Assembly (NCBI RefSeq): GCF_002105155.1
Contig: NW_019028998.1
Coordinates: 186,001 to 250,000 of the forward strand
Direction: 5' to 3'
Source of the DNA: Lobosporangium transversale
Lineage: Eukaryota > Mortierellomycota > Mortierellomycetes > Mortierellales > Mortierellaceae
DNA: 64,000 nt
The number at the start of each line of letters is the position of its first letter. Positions within the stretch are counted from its first letter, which is position 1. Position numbers and translations under genes: made by a program. Positions 48,281-59,685 of the stretch are shown one piece after another. The notes under the pieces are model-generated. The model had not been told where the DNA came from. It worked only from the letters and a program-made list of their open reading frames with translations, and searched no databases.

Positions 48281-49556
48281 TTATACGATTCTACGCCCGA
48301 CTCTTCGGTAGGACCGATCATGGTATAACAATGGCTCTTGCTGATCTGGGATCTCGCCATGCAATACCTTTTCTACGTGTCCGATCCACATCTCATGGTC
48401 TCCCACTGCCATCACCTGATGAGTACTACACCGGATCGCCCCTAATGTGTTCAGCAGCACCGGTAAATTCGATTCTGGGTCAATCTTATAACCCAATACC
48501 TCGAAAGGATCAGGGTCTGGCGGTGTACTTGGTGATGTTACAAGTGGTGGCGCTGGAATGCCGTGAAGTGTGCCATTCTTTTTAGCGTTTTGAGAACCAG
48601 TAAAGGCATCAGCCAGAGAAGAATTGCCAATCTCATTGTCGGCTAATATTTGTATGGTTGCCTCCGCAGTCAATTCCTCAATATCCTTGTCATGCGGCAC
48701 CCTTGCTTGAGTTGATCTTGTGAAGGCCTGCGCCCGAGATTCTGATTGTTTGGGAACAATTGATGACGCTGCATCAGTAAGGTTTGACGTAGGAAGGTTT
48801 GTAATGACCTCAGATGGAGGTGGAACTGAGGATGAAAATGCCACTGAGTGAGTTATTTGATCTGAGGCCAGGAATTGAACTATAAATTGGTTTGATTCGT
48901 GCAACATTGTCGAGGCCCTTGAAGGAAGCTTCACACAAAATGCGATCAGGGGAATTGGCTGCAGTGAAATGGACGAAAAAGATGACACGGTAATCCCACG
49001 GCGAACTGATGGGTCGTTTGGCGCAGCAGTACTTACAACAGCAACTATAAGGTCCATTGAAAAAGATGGTAAGAGAGTATGAGTCAGTTGTTGCAGGGTT
49101 GTCCAGGCTGGCCTGTTCCATTCAACAGTCAATGATATAGCTCTTCACACTTACCTGGAAATGGGACTTTTCTTAGTACTCTGCGAAGCTTTTCTGATGT
49201 GCTCGTCTTATCGTTGGATGTACCTAAACGGAATATAGCTACATACTATTAGCACGACGTCATGCTCCTTTAGTGTAAAAACACTCAGTCGCAACATGAC
49301 GAGTACCTTTTTTGGCAATATTCGACGATAATGCATCTGATGAAGTTCCTTCCCTATCCTTGGTATATGATCGATATGATCCACGCAGCATGTGGAGTTT
49401 CCCTTGGATCGTATAATTGAGATCGATAAAGGATCGTCTTTTATGACTGACCAACTCTGCAGCTGATGCATTCCATGGAGGCATATACTGTAATCTGCTG
49501 GTAATGAGGCGACTATAGATTGCATCCATCTGCATCCTTATGCATGAGAAGTACAT
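48281..49556 (-). CDS. flavin reductase-like (FMN-binding split barrel) protein
   Basis: The three exons are 49556-49307, 49223-49155 and 49044-48281, giving 360 aa. After splicing, EKLRRVLRKVPFP joins VAVVSTAAPNDPSVRRGITVSSFSSISLQP, the entry to the flavin reductase-like/DIM6-NTAB split barrel. IPLIAFCVKLPSRAS and NQFIVQFLASDQ follow. The end has the family signature: VGDHEMWIGHVEKVLHG and PLLYHDRSYRRVG. A Ser/Pro-rich insert of about 110 residues breaks the domain. The Arg-containing N-terminus without acidic residues near the start could be a mitochondrial presequence. It likely reduces flavin with NAD(P)H or acts as a flavin-dependent oxidoreductase; substrate unknown. Only 183 bp separate its start from the stop of the antiporter gene upstream. 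Confidence 0.8.
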
Positions 49557-49739
49557 GTCGGTATGTTACTATCTCTTTCCTGCTGGCGAATAAGGAAGAG
49601 AATGCGCACTGTCAATGTCATAAAGGTCTTCAATGTGGCTTATAAAATGATTTATTTAAATTTAATAATATATATTTATATACAAATGGTACACAACAAC
49701 AGAGTTTATGCTTGATCCTTGCTGCTTCGACTGGATCTC

Positions 49740-52700
49740 CTACTGCGGTGCAGGCTCAGGTGACAAATGGAAAGAATGTTCTCTATCGAACCCCTTTGGA
49801 CGACTACTACCCGTACTCACGTCTCTGGCGTGTTGCATGCGGTGAGAAGCATGGAAGATAGACGAGGCGGCACGCGATAGAACGGGATGGCTCGGTCGTT
49901 TGCCTGATTGGACTACTAACAGACAGCATGAAACCTCTGACGACAGGAACTGTTGTGCTGTAATACCTAAGATGTTGGACACTGCCATTGTCGAGTGATG
50001 GATATCTCGGGATGAAGGCTGGGTCCGAAGAGGATGTCGATGTCGAAGGTTACTATTGTCGCCAGGTAGGTTGTCAATAGGATGCGTTGAAGCGGCTTGT
50101 GAAGAAGTCTGTTGGAACCCATTGTATGCTTCTGGTGAGTATATGGAAGCAGTAGTACTGCGGTGTCCGGCATTGTGAATTGATCCTCGACCCAAGACTA
50201 GCAGATCCCTTGGTCCAAGAGTAGCCTTTGAAAGGCTAATGGCATCCTGGATCGTGGATACCTGGTGGACAAAGACGTTCTCACGAACCTCGATTTCGGC
50301 ACCAGGGCTGTCAGAACTAAATCTCTTACTCAATCGCTTTTCAATATGGATATAAGAGCGATGTCCGAAGTATTCTTGGGCTAGAACATTATTGTCGTCA
50401 GGTAGCTCTGCTCGTTGGTCCTCACCCTGGTCAGAATGGATTGACTGGCCATCGATATCTATTTGAATATCTCCTGTAGCTTCCTTTTGCTTTTGTACCG
50501 CCTCGATGCGCACAATGACGACTTTACATGACTTATTATGACTCAAAACTGATGCAAGTTTCAGAGCTTCTTCATCGTCCTGGGATCCGTAAAGCGGCAC
50601 CATGATTGTCAAAAAGCTTCCAGATCCTCCAAACTCCCTTTCGACAAAAATAGCTATGGCTATTCCAGTGTTTGATGTTGTATTCATGAGCCGAGTGACT
50701 ACTCGTGTGTTAGAAGGAATGAGGGGCTTGGGCAGTATTGTGTTCTGGCTGTCATCCACTGTGCTAGCAGGCGGATCAGGGAGTGAAGTCGAGTTCCAGG
50801 GGAAGATAATAATTCCAGCATCGCTCTCAAGGGCTTCATCATATATACTTTGAGCAAAATCCTCAGGATCAGTAGATAAAGTCATTCGTGGCTTGACCAA
50901 AATACCATTAAGCTTCGCAAATGCTTGGAATACAACCATGAGCGTGTCGCGGCGCAGCACTTCAGCACGCTCGGTAGCGGCCATCAGAACCGACGAGCTA
51001 CGCTCAGTAAGATGCAGAAGGCGAAGAGCGAGAAGAGTCGGACCTACACTTGATGCGTTTGACGCTACAGGATGGCCAGGAAATCCATTGGTGCCTGAAA
51101 TAGGCAGATTTGAGTGATGAGTGGTATGTGAAGGCTTTGGTGAAGCATGATGCAACATGTCGAGAAATGTCATCATGGCTGGAAGGTTCTGAATCTTATC
51201 GAGACACAACATAATACCAGTCTTCGCAGTCTCGGATTTATCTAAAGACTCTGTGCGCTCAGCATCCTTGCTGGCTTTTTCTTTGGCCAATGTGCGCTGG
51301 GCTACTGCGCGCTGATAGTGGACTGGATAAACCCACGAGACACCAGGAGTAGTCATGCAGGTGGTGATCAAACACATCATGACCATGATGACGAAGACTT
51401 TGGCGTTGATGACTCCAGCATCGTAACCAATGTTGAGAACAATTAGTTCGATAAGACCTTTGCAATTCATAAGGACTCCAATAGCGAGGGACTCCCGGAA
51501 CTCCATGCCTTGGAGTTTGGCTGCACCTGTGCATCCAACAATCTTTCCAAAGCAGGCAACAAAGGTTGTCAATATTACCAGTCCCCAAATTCGAGCATTG
51601 TCCAATAGTCCAATCTGTGTCTTGAGTCCTGAGAGAGCAAAATAAATGGGCAGAAAGATAACAGAGACAAGATCCTCGATTCTCTTGGTAACTCCATCTG
51701 CAAAACCTGTGTCATTGGGAATGACCAATCCAACTACAAACGAGCCAAAGATAGCGTGCACACCAATGATATCAGTCATGAAAGCGCTGATCAATACCAC
51801 GACAAGAATGAACGCCATCATGGTCTGACTTGGTTCATCTTGTGACTTTGTAACTCTGATCATGAAGATGATAACAGGGCGAATCAAAAAGACCAAAATA
51901 AGGATCCATGCAATCGATAGAAGGACAACGTAAAGAGGTGTAATTTGACTGGCACTGTTGATGATTGAGACTACGAGGGCCAACAAAATCCATGCAACAA
52001 TATCCCCGACAGCACCGGCGCAAATAGTTAAGAATCCAACCTTAGTTGTCAGCAGCTTCTGCTCAGCGAGGATACGGGCCAGGACTGGGAACGCAGTGAT
52101 GGACATTGCCACACCACAGAAAAGGAGAAACTGACCAAAGCCCACCGTAGTATCAGGCCCAAGCTCTTCATAAAGCACGTAACTGACAGCTGCGCCTACA
52201 CCAAACGGTAAAGCCATACCAGCAAACGATATTCCAAGAGCAAATTTAGCGCGCTTCACGACTTGTGCTGGATCGAGCTCGAGGCCAACAAGGAATAGGA
52301 ATAGCACTAAGCCGATATTGGAGACGAGATTCAGGTAGGACAAACTTGCTGGGTTGAAAATAGTCTCCGTAAAGCCGGGAATACGGTCCATGACGGAGGG
52401 TCCAAGGATGATACCAGCGATGACTTCAGAAATAACACGAGGTTGCTTGAGCCTTCTCAATACAAAATGCAAAAGATAGCATAGCCCGATAATGATGACC
52501 GCCTAGTGAGATTCATAAAAGCTTTGTTATTACCATTAAGGGAAACTACGTCTTCGGCCTATGAAATCAGAAATTCAGACTATTGGTATCGAGCATTACC
52601 TGGATCACAAAGAGAACCAATGGATTTGACGGGTTGACTTCCGTAGGATTGAGGCCAGTGACAATACTCCCTATTGGATGAAATAGCGACAGTCAAATTG

Positions 52701-52802
52701 AACATCGTGAGAGCAATAGTAAATTGTTAGCGAATGGGTACATAATATGAAATACTCTTTTAATACACACTAGGAGGGATACTTGCCAGATGATGACCCC
52801 AT
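49740..52802 (-). CDS. KHA1: K+/H+ (cation/proton) antiporter, KHA1-like, CPA2 family
   Basis: The exons are 52802-52787, 52670-52600 and 52502-49740, giving 949 aa. The first coding exon is only 16 nt (MGSSS plus one base) and its donor is GC (CTG|GCAAGT). The splice gives GSIVTGLNPTEVNPSNPLVLFVIQ, the normal KHA1 beginning. About 12 membrane spans follow to near residue 430: RQPRVISEVI-type block (LKQPRVISEVIAGIILGPS), GLVLFLFLVGLELD, SITAFPVLARIL, VGDIVAWILLA, GVHAIFGSFVVGL, FFALSGL-type block (LPIYFALSGLKTQIG) and MNCKGLIELIVLNIG. The hydrophilic C-terminal half (about 500 residues) resembles the USP-like tail of plant CHX and fungal KHA1. Yeast Kha1 acts in Golgi pH/K+ homeostasis; the same is inferred here. 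Confidence 0.92.
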
Positions 52803-55206
52803 GATGGCGATGAACTTAATTGACTCCTTGCAGATGGGACAGATGGTTTTGATGTATTGCCAAGGAAACCAAAAGGAATGAAGAGTGATTAAAAAGAGAG
52901 GCGGCTATCAAGTCATTATAAGGAAGGGTGATGAGTTTTAACAGAGCAAATCGAGAGTAAGCATTTGACTGCTATTCTTCTAAGAGTGCTGGCGTTGAGT
53001 ACATTCAAAAGAAGATAGCAGATGGAAACATGGGTTAAAAATGCTAATGGTCTTTACTTTTGCTCCACCTAATATGGGTGGGTGGCGTGTTACTGTCTCT
53101 GTTCGTTAGGTAGTAACAACTAGGTTTATCTATTCGAATCCAAAGGTTAATAGAACGAAGTTACACTTTTTTTTTTGTGGATGAGGTAAATGAGGGGTTG
53201 AGTGAAAACAAGAATGATTAGTGAAAAAGAGCAAAAGGAGAATAGTTAATGAAAAAGAGCAAAAAGGAATTTTTTTTTTCTCCTTTCTTTAACTGTGCGG
53301 TGATGACTTGACAATTGACAATGCAGGAAAGTTAACCAAGGTGGCCCAGTGACAACACAGAATATCCACGTGTATTCCAGTAAAAGCTGCACGATGATGC
53401 ATACTTTGTCAAGGCCCCCTCTCCCTAATCTCGCCTTTCCACATTTGTTATTGACCAGTTCCAATTGGCTCACGAAGAAGATGCATGTTCTATGGTACAA
53501 ACTGCAGACATTTACACAAATAATGTTGATAGAAAGTAAATCCCTGCTTTTAGACCATATTCGAAAGGTCTTCCCCCCTTTTTCTTGACCTTCTAAACAA
53601 CGAGGGTAGACACTATCAAAAAAGTACATGTACATGTACATTGAACTAATGAAGCCATATTTTCTCTAAAACATCAAGGATACATATGATATGGTCTCGG
53701 TGAATGGCGCGCGTTCAAGGGGCTTCACAACTTTGTGAGCATATTTTGAGTCGTACAAAAAAACATTTCCATCTTTTCTTTTCACATACCCCTGCATTGA
53801 TAAATGCCAATGTGATTGAAGCTTCTGCAGAAGAAGTGGCTGTACCAAACAGACCATGATTAAAATATTAGAACCAACATATTCATGTATAGTTTTCTAT
53901 ACATACACAATTTGTTTGTGGGTGGAAGTTTGCTTGTATTCAAGTCTCGTGAGCTTGCTATAGCTCATAAAAAAATAAGCTATTTCTTCTTTGTGACCAA
54001 GGGCTTCCTCAAAAGAATAAATGTTCATGAAAAAAAATACAAAAGTTGCATGAGGCGATCTGTTGGCTCGTTACCCAGCATCATCAGCCCTCAGAGTCTC
54101 GCTAATGAAGTTGAGCACTGGGGTTTTTGCAGCTCCTAAACTTCCTAGAGATCATTTCTCTACAAGGACTCGTATAAAAATACATTATCATTATCACCAT
54201 CAGGAGAAGTATAACCGCCATCATAATATGAAGCGACAGATATTATGGTTCAAATTAAAATTTCAATTCAGCCCATTTACGTAGCTATTGGGGTTCAGTT
54301 TCATCAGTCCATTTGGCTCATGTCTAGTCCATCAAGAATTCAGTTATGGAAGCATTCTCTTAATCCGCTATTGGCTATTGAGCTAAACTACAATCAAGAT
54401 AAAACGAACGTAAACAGTAAGCATCAGTAGTAATCATTGTATGACACTCGTTCGACGCCAAAGTATTGGCACTCTCTTCGTATAATACCACCAACTGCTT
54501 GAGCTCCAAAAGACCTGAAGATAGTGGCTCGTTAAGAAAACATTCTTGGCCATTTCATTTGCAGAAGATAGTGAATGTATTAGTTGATTTGTTTAAGTTG
54601 CCATCAAATTAGTTCAATCTTGCAATGGACTTTATATGAACATCAAGCAAAACGTTCAAATCTATGAAACTTAACATTTGATTCAAAGGCACATCAGAAG
54701 TGACAACTTCAAGGTCAGAATCGGAAAGATGGTGCTCATGAAATGATACTGGTATGAAAGGCAGGAGTGCTGTTAAGTCGCTTACTGAAGCGGAGAATAC
54801 CCTCCAAATAATGCGGCTGTTAAAAGCAATATTTGTCATAACCACAAGAAAAAAGTCGGATGTAGACATAACTAGTTCGATGGAATGAATGGTTCACGGA
54901 TTAAGTGCTCCTAAGAGTTCAGATCGCTTTTTATGTGGTATGAATATTATTAGTGAGATTACCGAGCAGTTACATTACTAGGATCACATGAAACGAGAGG
55001 GTCCTCTTACTGTGTTCATTGTTAGTTGCGCTTTTCAAGCTACTTGTAAAAAGTTTTTCACGAACAAGTTTTCATATTACCGATCAATAACGCGATAGGC
55101 CCCTTTACATGTATAATGACTCTTATGAATTAAAGTGGAATGAGGTATTTTAGTATTAATCTCGTACGCTCGAGTTCATGTTTATTAATTGTATAGTTGT
55201 ATCAAT
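52803..55206. other. intergenic, one unrecognised short frame
   Basis: There is no supported gene in 2.4 kb. A minus-strand frame at 53857-53666 (63 aa, with MQGYVKRKDGNVFLYDSKYA) has plausible protein composition but no family I recognise; it may be an exon or relic. A minus-strand frame at 54869-54609 is similarly unassigned. 53165-53280 has short T runs. No RNA gene or repeat was identified. Confidence 0.35.
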
Positions 55207-55847
55207 TTACAGAGGGACCATAGCCAATCCCAAAGAGAGAAGTGCAAGAGTGCCTGTTGAAAGGGACATTTGGATAGCAGAAGCTCCACTTTTAACATCG
55301 TTGGTTGACGCTGGTGGAGATCCCGAGGTAGTGCTGGTATCTTTTGGTCGCTTTCCATCAGGCTTGTAATCACCCGAAACGATCCCAGGTCCAGTAGAGT
55401 TGGTTAGGGGGATGAGATTTCCACACATATTGTAGCTTGAGCCTGTAACAGCCATATACACAGATTTATGAAGGGTTTGTAAAAACTTACAGTTAGCAAA
55501 ACGCCAAACATTTATTCTTAGTCATAAAATATGAATAGTCATTTACCCTCAAAAGTCCTGTTGAATGCGTCCATGCTGACATCTTTTTGCTCACCGCCCT
55601 CCTTCGGTGTGCAGAGGCAAGAAACCTGGAACGAAGTACAGACAAAGTCGTTCGAAAATGTAGACTTGCAAGAGCTTGAGTAGGTGCTATTAGCACCACA
55701 TGCAGCCGGCACGGCACCACCAAGGCAGGCATCTTCTTTGTAAATGTTGCACCATGCAATGGGTAGTTTAGCGGGGTCCACAGGACCAACAGCAGACACT
55801 CCTACGGTAGCGATAGCCAAGGATACAATTGTGATGAAAAGCTTCAT
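55207..55847 (-). CDS. small secreted cysteine-rich, probably GPI-anchored protein
   Basis: There are two exons, 55847-55547 and 55442-55207, giving 178 aa. A signal peptide (MKLFITIVSLAIATVGVSA) precedes a domain with eight Cys (WCN, DAC, AAC, SSC, FVC, VSC, LC and MC after the intron), then a Ser/Thr/Pro-rich stalk. A hydrophobic C-terminus (LSTGTLALLSLGLAMVPL) after SGASA is typical of a GPI-anchor signal. It is likely wall- or membrane-bound. Eight Cys recall CFEM proteins, but the spacing does not match convincingly, so the family is open. The intron is GTAAAT...ACAG, phase 1. A TATA-like TATAAAAA lies about 85 bp upstream (55933-55940). Confidence 0.8.
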
Positions 55848-55932
55848 AGTGGTCGTGGAGTATTGGATTTGGTAAAGGAGGAAGGAGAATAAGAAATAGA
55901 AAGCATTAAGATAAATTGAACTTGTGAATAGG

Positions 55933-55940
55933 TTTTTATA
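55933..55940 (-). promoter_or_regulatory. TATA box of the secreted-protein gene
   Basis: On the minus strand this reads TATAAAAA. It lies 86 nt upstream of the ATG at 55847, within a normal fungal promoter distance. Called on motif and position alone. Confidence 0.5.
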
Positions 55941-56655
55941 TCCGCTTAGTTGGCGCAATTGATCGGATGTTTTCGTTATCAGATTCTTGAGAAATGATAA
56001 ACAATTAAAATTATCAGATCTTGAAAACCAATGGTTTTTGGTTCTGGAATTTCTTTTCAAAGAGCACAGTTGGGCGTATAGTAGTTGACCCAGATGAAGA
56101 AAATACTATAGCTGGCAATACCCCACTTTTAAGTTTAGTGCCGCAAATACACACGGTTTCTCTTCATGATGAGCCTTTCCAATATCTACTTGGACGTCAA
56201 ACAAACTCAGAGGTGTGCAATGTTCTATACTAAACTGAAGCTTTTTTTTTTTTTTTTTTTTTTTTTTCCTTGTGTCAAACATTGTTTATTTGGAAGACCG
56301 CTTTTGCATGTCACCTTTTTGCCGTGACCCATGAAAAACGACATTTTTGTATACAAATTATACATTATCACCTGGGAAAAACCGTTATCAAATGGTCTGC
56401 GGACACAATATGGTAGCCTCACCATCACTTGGCTATCTGCACCTTGAATGGCGACAGGATTGCGAAACAAAAGTCAACACATAGAGATGAGTTGCTATTT
56501 TTTAACGGCCCAGAAACATTTATGCAATAAGCATTGTCATGGCTAGACTACATCGGCTCTTCGTATAATGATATCGCCTCAGGAGCAACCCGGAAAAACG
56601 TATTTGGCACTCCATGAAACCAACTTTCTAAAAAGAGTGCTTGGAGGCAGAGCGG
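55941..56655. other. intergenic
   Basis: This stretch contains a T tract at about 56241-56267. A + strand frame at 56568-56750 (with NFLKRVLGGRAVGYCRAVNKL) reaches into the inverted repeat that begins at 56656 and may be a gene fragment carried by that repeat. Otherwise I see nothing. Confidence 0.35.
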
Positions 56656-59037
56656 TTGGTTATTGCCGCGCTGTCAACAAGCTCCCGTTACCTCCTGCTT
56701 TCGTGTCCGATACCTCTACTCTTCTACAAAGACATACCCGTCCTTGCTGAAGGCTTGGAGGTAGAATGATCAACGGATGTTCGTGTACAAAATTACAAAC
56801 GCTGTGACCCGCCATCACACTGCGATAACAGAATGCTTGGCACAGAGTGCATATAACCCTTTTGGTTTAGCTATAATAGATAATTGAGGGAATGAGCAGG
56901 TAGGAGAGGGAGAGTGTCAACCAGCATTCATTAGTTATCGACAGCTTATTTATAATCCCCTAGTTCGTATCACTTCTAGGGCGGGGATATTATTAGTGCA
57001 GTTGCTTTTTGAGGTGGTATAGGCACTATGGGCTACAGCCCTTGTAGATCCAAAAGCTCTAGGTAAGCTGTTGAGGCCGTACTTCAAAACCTCACTTCCT
57101 AAGGTAGGCCATCAAGGGCCTTCAACGGTTTGGCAGATAAGTGCATCACAGTTCTGGGCGGGAATAACGTTCGGGTCTTAACAGTTTTTTGTAATTAGCA
57201 CGCCTGCTTCAAATCCATATTCTCTGCCCGTTCAGCTGTACCAGAGGAGGCATGTCGCAAGCGTATACTGCGGACCCAGCGGCCAGTAGCCAGGTTCGAT
57301 AAGGTTTTTCATTTTGCTCATGTAGAGATATTCCTTGACCCTTGCATTTTCTCTTATGTTTCTAGTTCCTTAAGGCACTTTCCGGTACGCCTAAGCGCCT
57401 GAACCCTCTTTGATGCGCTTACGGTGAATTGCCTTTTCACTAGCTTCGGTACCGCTCAGAAACAGAGCAGTATTTCAGATGCTAAAGTCCGCCTTGACTC
57501 GCCTTTGTTGGCATGGGTAATATATATCTTACCGCAAAGTGGCGTATACTTTCCGGATACTCATGAAAAAGCACGTCTGAATGTTTACACAAACACGATA
57601 TCATCAAAATTTGACCGAATCCATATCTAGGACCAGAGTTAAATTTTTGTTTAGAAATGGCTACGAACAAGGGGTGGTCCTATACATATATATTGCAAAA
57701 GGCCCCTTCAACGAAGCTTCATAGCGACGTCCTAGGCTCTTTGGTTTCATCTCCTTAGGTAGCTATATTTGGTTTATATAGCACAGGCAGGGATCGGTGA
57801 TGGAGACCATAACCTTTCCTTTGAAAAAAGTGTCCAAAGGCTATGGATACCTATCTTCTACTCGTGAATGTGCAGAGTGAATAATAAGGATACTTTCCAA
57901 CTTTCTATATGCTTTGATTAAGAAGGTTAACTCAGCCCTACTGTAATTATTTAATCCTACTATAGGCGTCAAGAAAGCTAAGACTCAAAACAGTCAATAG
58001 TGCACTCTACTGAGTCTCATTGCAATTGTCAAAAGAAAAGGAAAGATAAGCGTCGATGGTGATATCATCTATTCAATACTGAACAGTGGTATATGTGCGT
58101 GATAATCTTTTACAGTGAAATGGTGTGAGGTGCTTGGATGCCAAAGAGAGCCGCAAACCCACAATCCAACAGTCAGACGCTTTCAACGATAAATATTACA
58201 AAAACCATATTGCGCTCTGTGAACAGCCGTGATTGATCAAGGAAGAAAGTCGATTTTTTGACCAACACATGCGAAATTATCTATTATAGCTAAACCAAAA
58301 GGCATATACAATTGAAGCAAGCATTCAGCCGTTATCGCCAAATAGCATAACTGCTGCGCCAAAGTGAAGATGAGAGACGGCACGAAGACGTGAGGCAACA
58401 AGGAGAACCATATAGAGGTTAGTCCAATCGAAACGAGCACTGCGGCAGGGAAGTTGGCCCTCTCCATTGGCTACGGTCCTAATTCAAACAGCATCAATAT
58501 AACAGGACCCTCTAGAGCTGATGAAGCTGTACAGATGGAAGAAATATCAAGAGCAACTCAAGAGGTCCAAAGATGAGATGCGTCCAAAAATGCGATCCCA
58601 AAAAGGACAAAGAGGTGAAATAGGGAAGAATAAACTAGAGGATGTAGGTAGGAAAGGGCTGTCGTCAACCGATCGACGCATCTGATCACAACACTCGATA
58701 GCGGGACATTGAAGGCAATCGCTGATAAAGCCTCGAATGATCGCGTAGAGGTTGTTCGTTTTGGCTTTTGAGAGGTCATTGTTGGTGTAAGTGAGCTCCA
58801 TGTTTCCAAGGAGTGCCTAGAGTAGCAGAATTATGGTTATATGCACTCTGTGCCAAGCATTCTGTTATCGCAGTGTGATGGCGGGTCACAGCGTTTGTAA
58901 TTTTGTACACGAACATCCGTTGATCATTCTACCTCCAAGCCTTCAGCAAGGACGGGTATGTCTTTGTAGAAGAGTAGAGGTATCGGACACGAAAGCAGGA
59001 GGTAACGGGAGCTTGTTGACAGCGTGGCAATAACCAA
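56656..59037. repeat. 2.4-kb region bounded by 203-bp near-perfect inverted repeats
   Basis: 56656-56858 and 58835-59037 are reverse complements with a single difference seen (GCCGCGCTG versus GCCACGCTG). The left arm starts TTGGTTATTGCC and ends GCATATAACC. The arms are followed by unlike flanks, and no target duplication is evident. Beyond the inner end of the left arm, CTTTTGGTTTAGCTATAATA also has a diverged inverted partner near 58272-58340. The region inside has no complete gene. The near identity of the arms implies recent duplication, gene conversion or an active element. Confidence 0.8.
58237..58801 (-). pseudogene. unrecognised membrane-protein-like fragment inside the inverted repeat region
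   Basis: Two minus-strand open frames lie in line. 58801-58547 starts MELTYTNNDLSKAKTNNLYA and has several Cys. 58467-58237 is hydrophobic (AAVLVSIGLTSIWFSLLPHV) and ends ECLLQLYMPFGLAIIDNFAC. A related end, ECLAQSAYNPFGLAIIDN then stop, can be read on the + strand at about 56830-56892 at the other arm. So a gene family member has been duplicated in inverted order and both copies look incomplete. I cannot name the family; a spliced gene across 58467-58547 is possible. Confidence 0.35.
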
Positions 59038-59685
59038 CTTGTAGTTCCAGCCATATGTTTCACAAATGCAGCAGTAGTCTTTTTTTTGGGGGATCAATTA
59101 TATTATTGATACCATTTTGAGAAAGAAAGAAGTTCCCACGGCGTGCTTTGGTATAATTGGTCGGCTGAGGATGAAAGTAGCCCATGTTTTGAGAGCCATA
59201 AATATATTCATTGAGAGCACATCTGTGATGAAAGAAAACCAGTGGCTTTGAATGACACGATGATGAGGGGAACACGCGCGGCAAGTGAGCCTAGGCTGAA
59301 AGCGAAGGTCGTGTTCATTTCCTTTTCGGTGCAACTTTCTGTTCTTTCTTCACTTGTCTTTATCCATATTCTTTGGCCCTTAAAGTATATATAAATAGTC
59401 ATGGGTCCACCTCCTGTCGCTTTTTTTTTCTTTTTGTTTCTTATTTTTATTTTCTCACCCTTTTGTTTTAACGTTACCTCTTCATCACCCACTCATTCCT
59501 CCTCTTTCTCACAGTTCTCTGGCGATCAAGAAGACGCGAGCGTTATTGTTGAGAACTTTACGTACTCACCATACAGCCAGAATCGCAAGACTCATCAACA
59601 TCAGCAAGCCTTCGCTGCCCCAATCTCTTTACCCCAATTTACATTTAATTCAACAGATCCCACAGATCCATCAACTCATTCTACC
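59038..59685. promoter_or_regulatory. aminopeptidase promoter and leader, with TATA box
   Basis: TATATATAAATA at 59386-59397 is a strong TATA box. The in-frame ATG at 59401 lies only 4 nt after it, so it should be upstream of the transcription start. The stretch from 59430 to 59680 is then 5' leader, T- and C-rich. No gene is otherwise seen in 59038-59380. Confidence 0.6.

Noticed and set aside
59401-59685. Upstream in-frame ATG giving a hydrophobic N-terminal extension to the aminopeptidase
   Set aside because: A strong TATA box lies 4 nt upstream, so this ATG should precede the transcription start. Homologues start near 59686, and the extension looks like translated T-rich leader.
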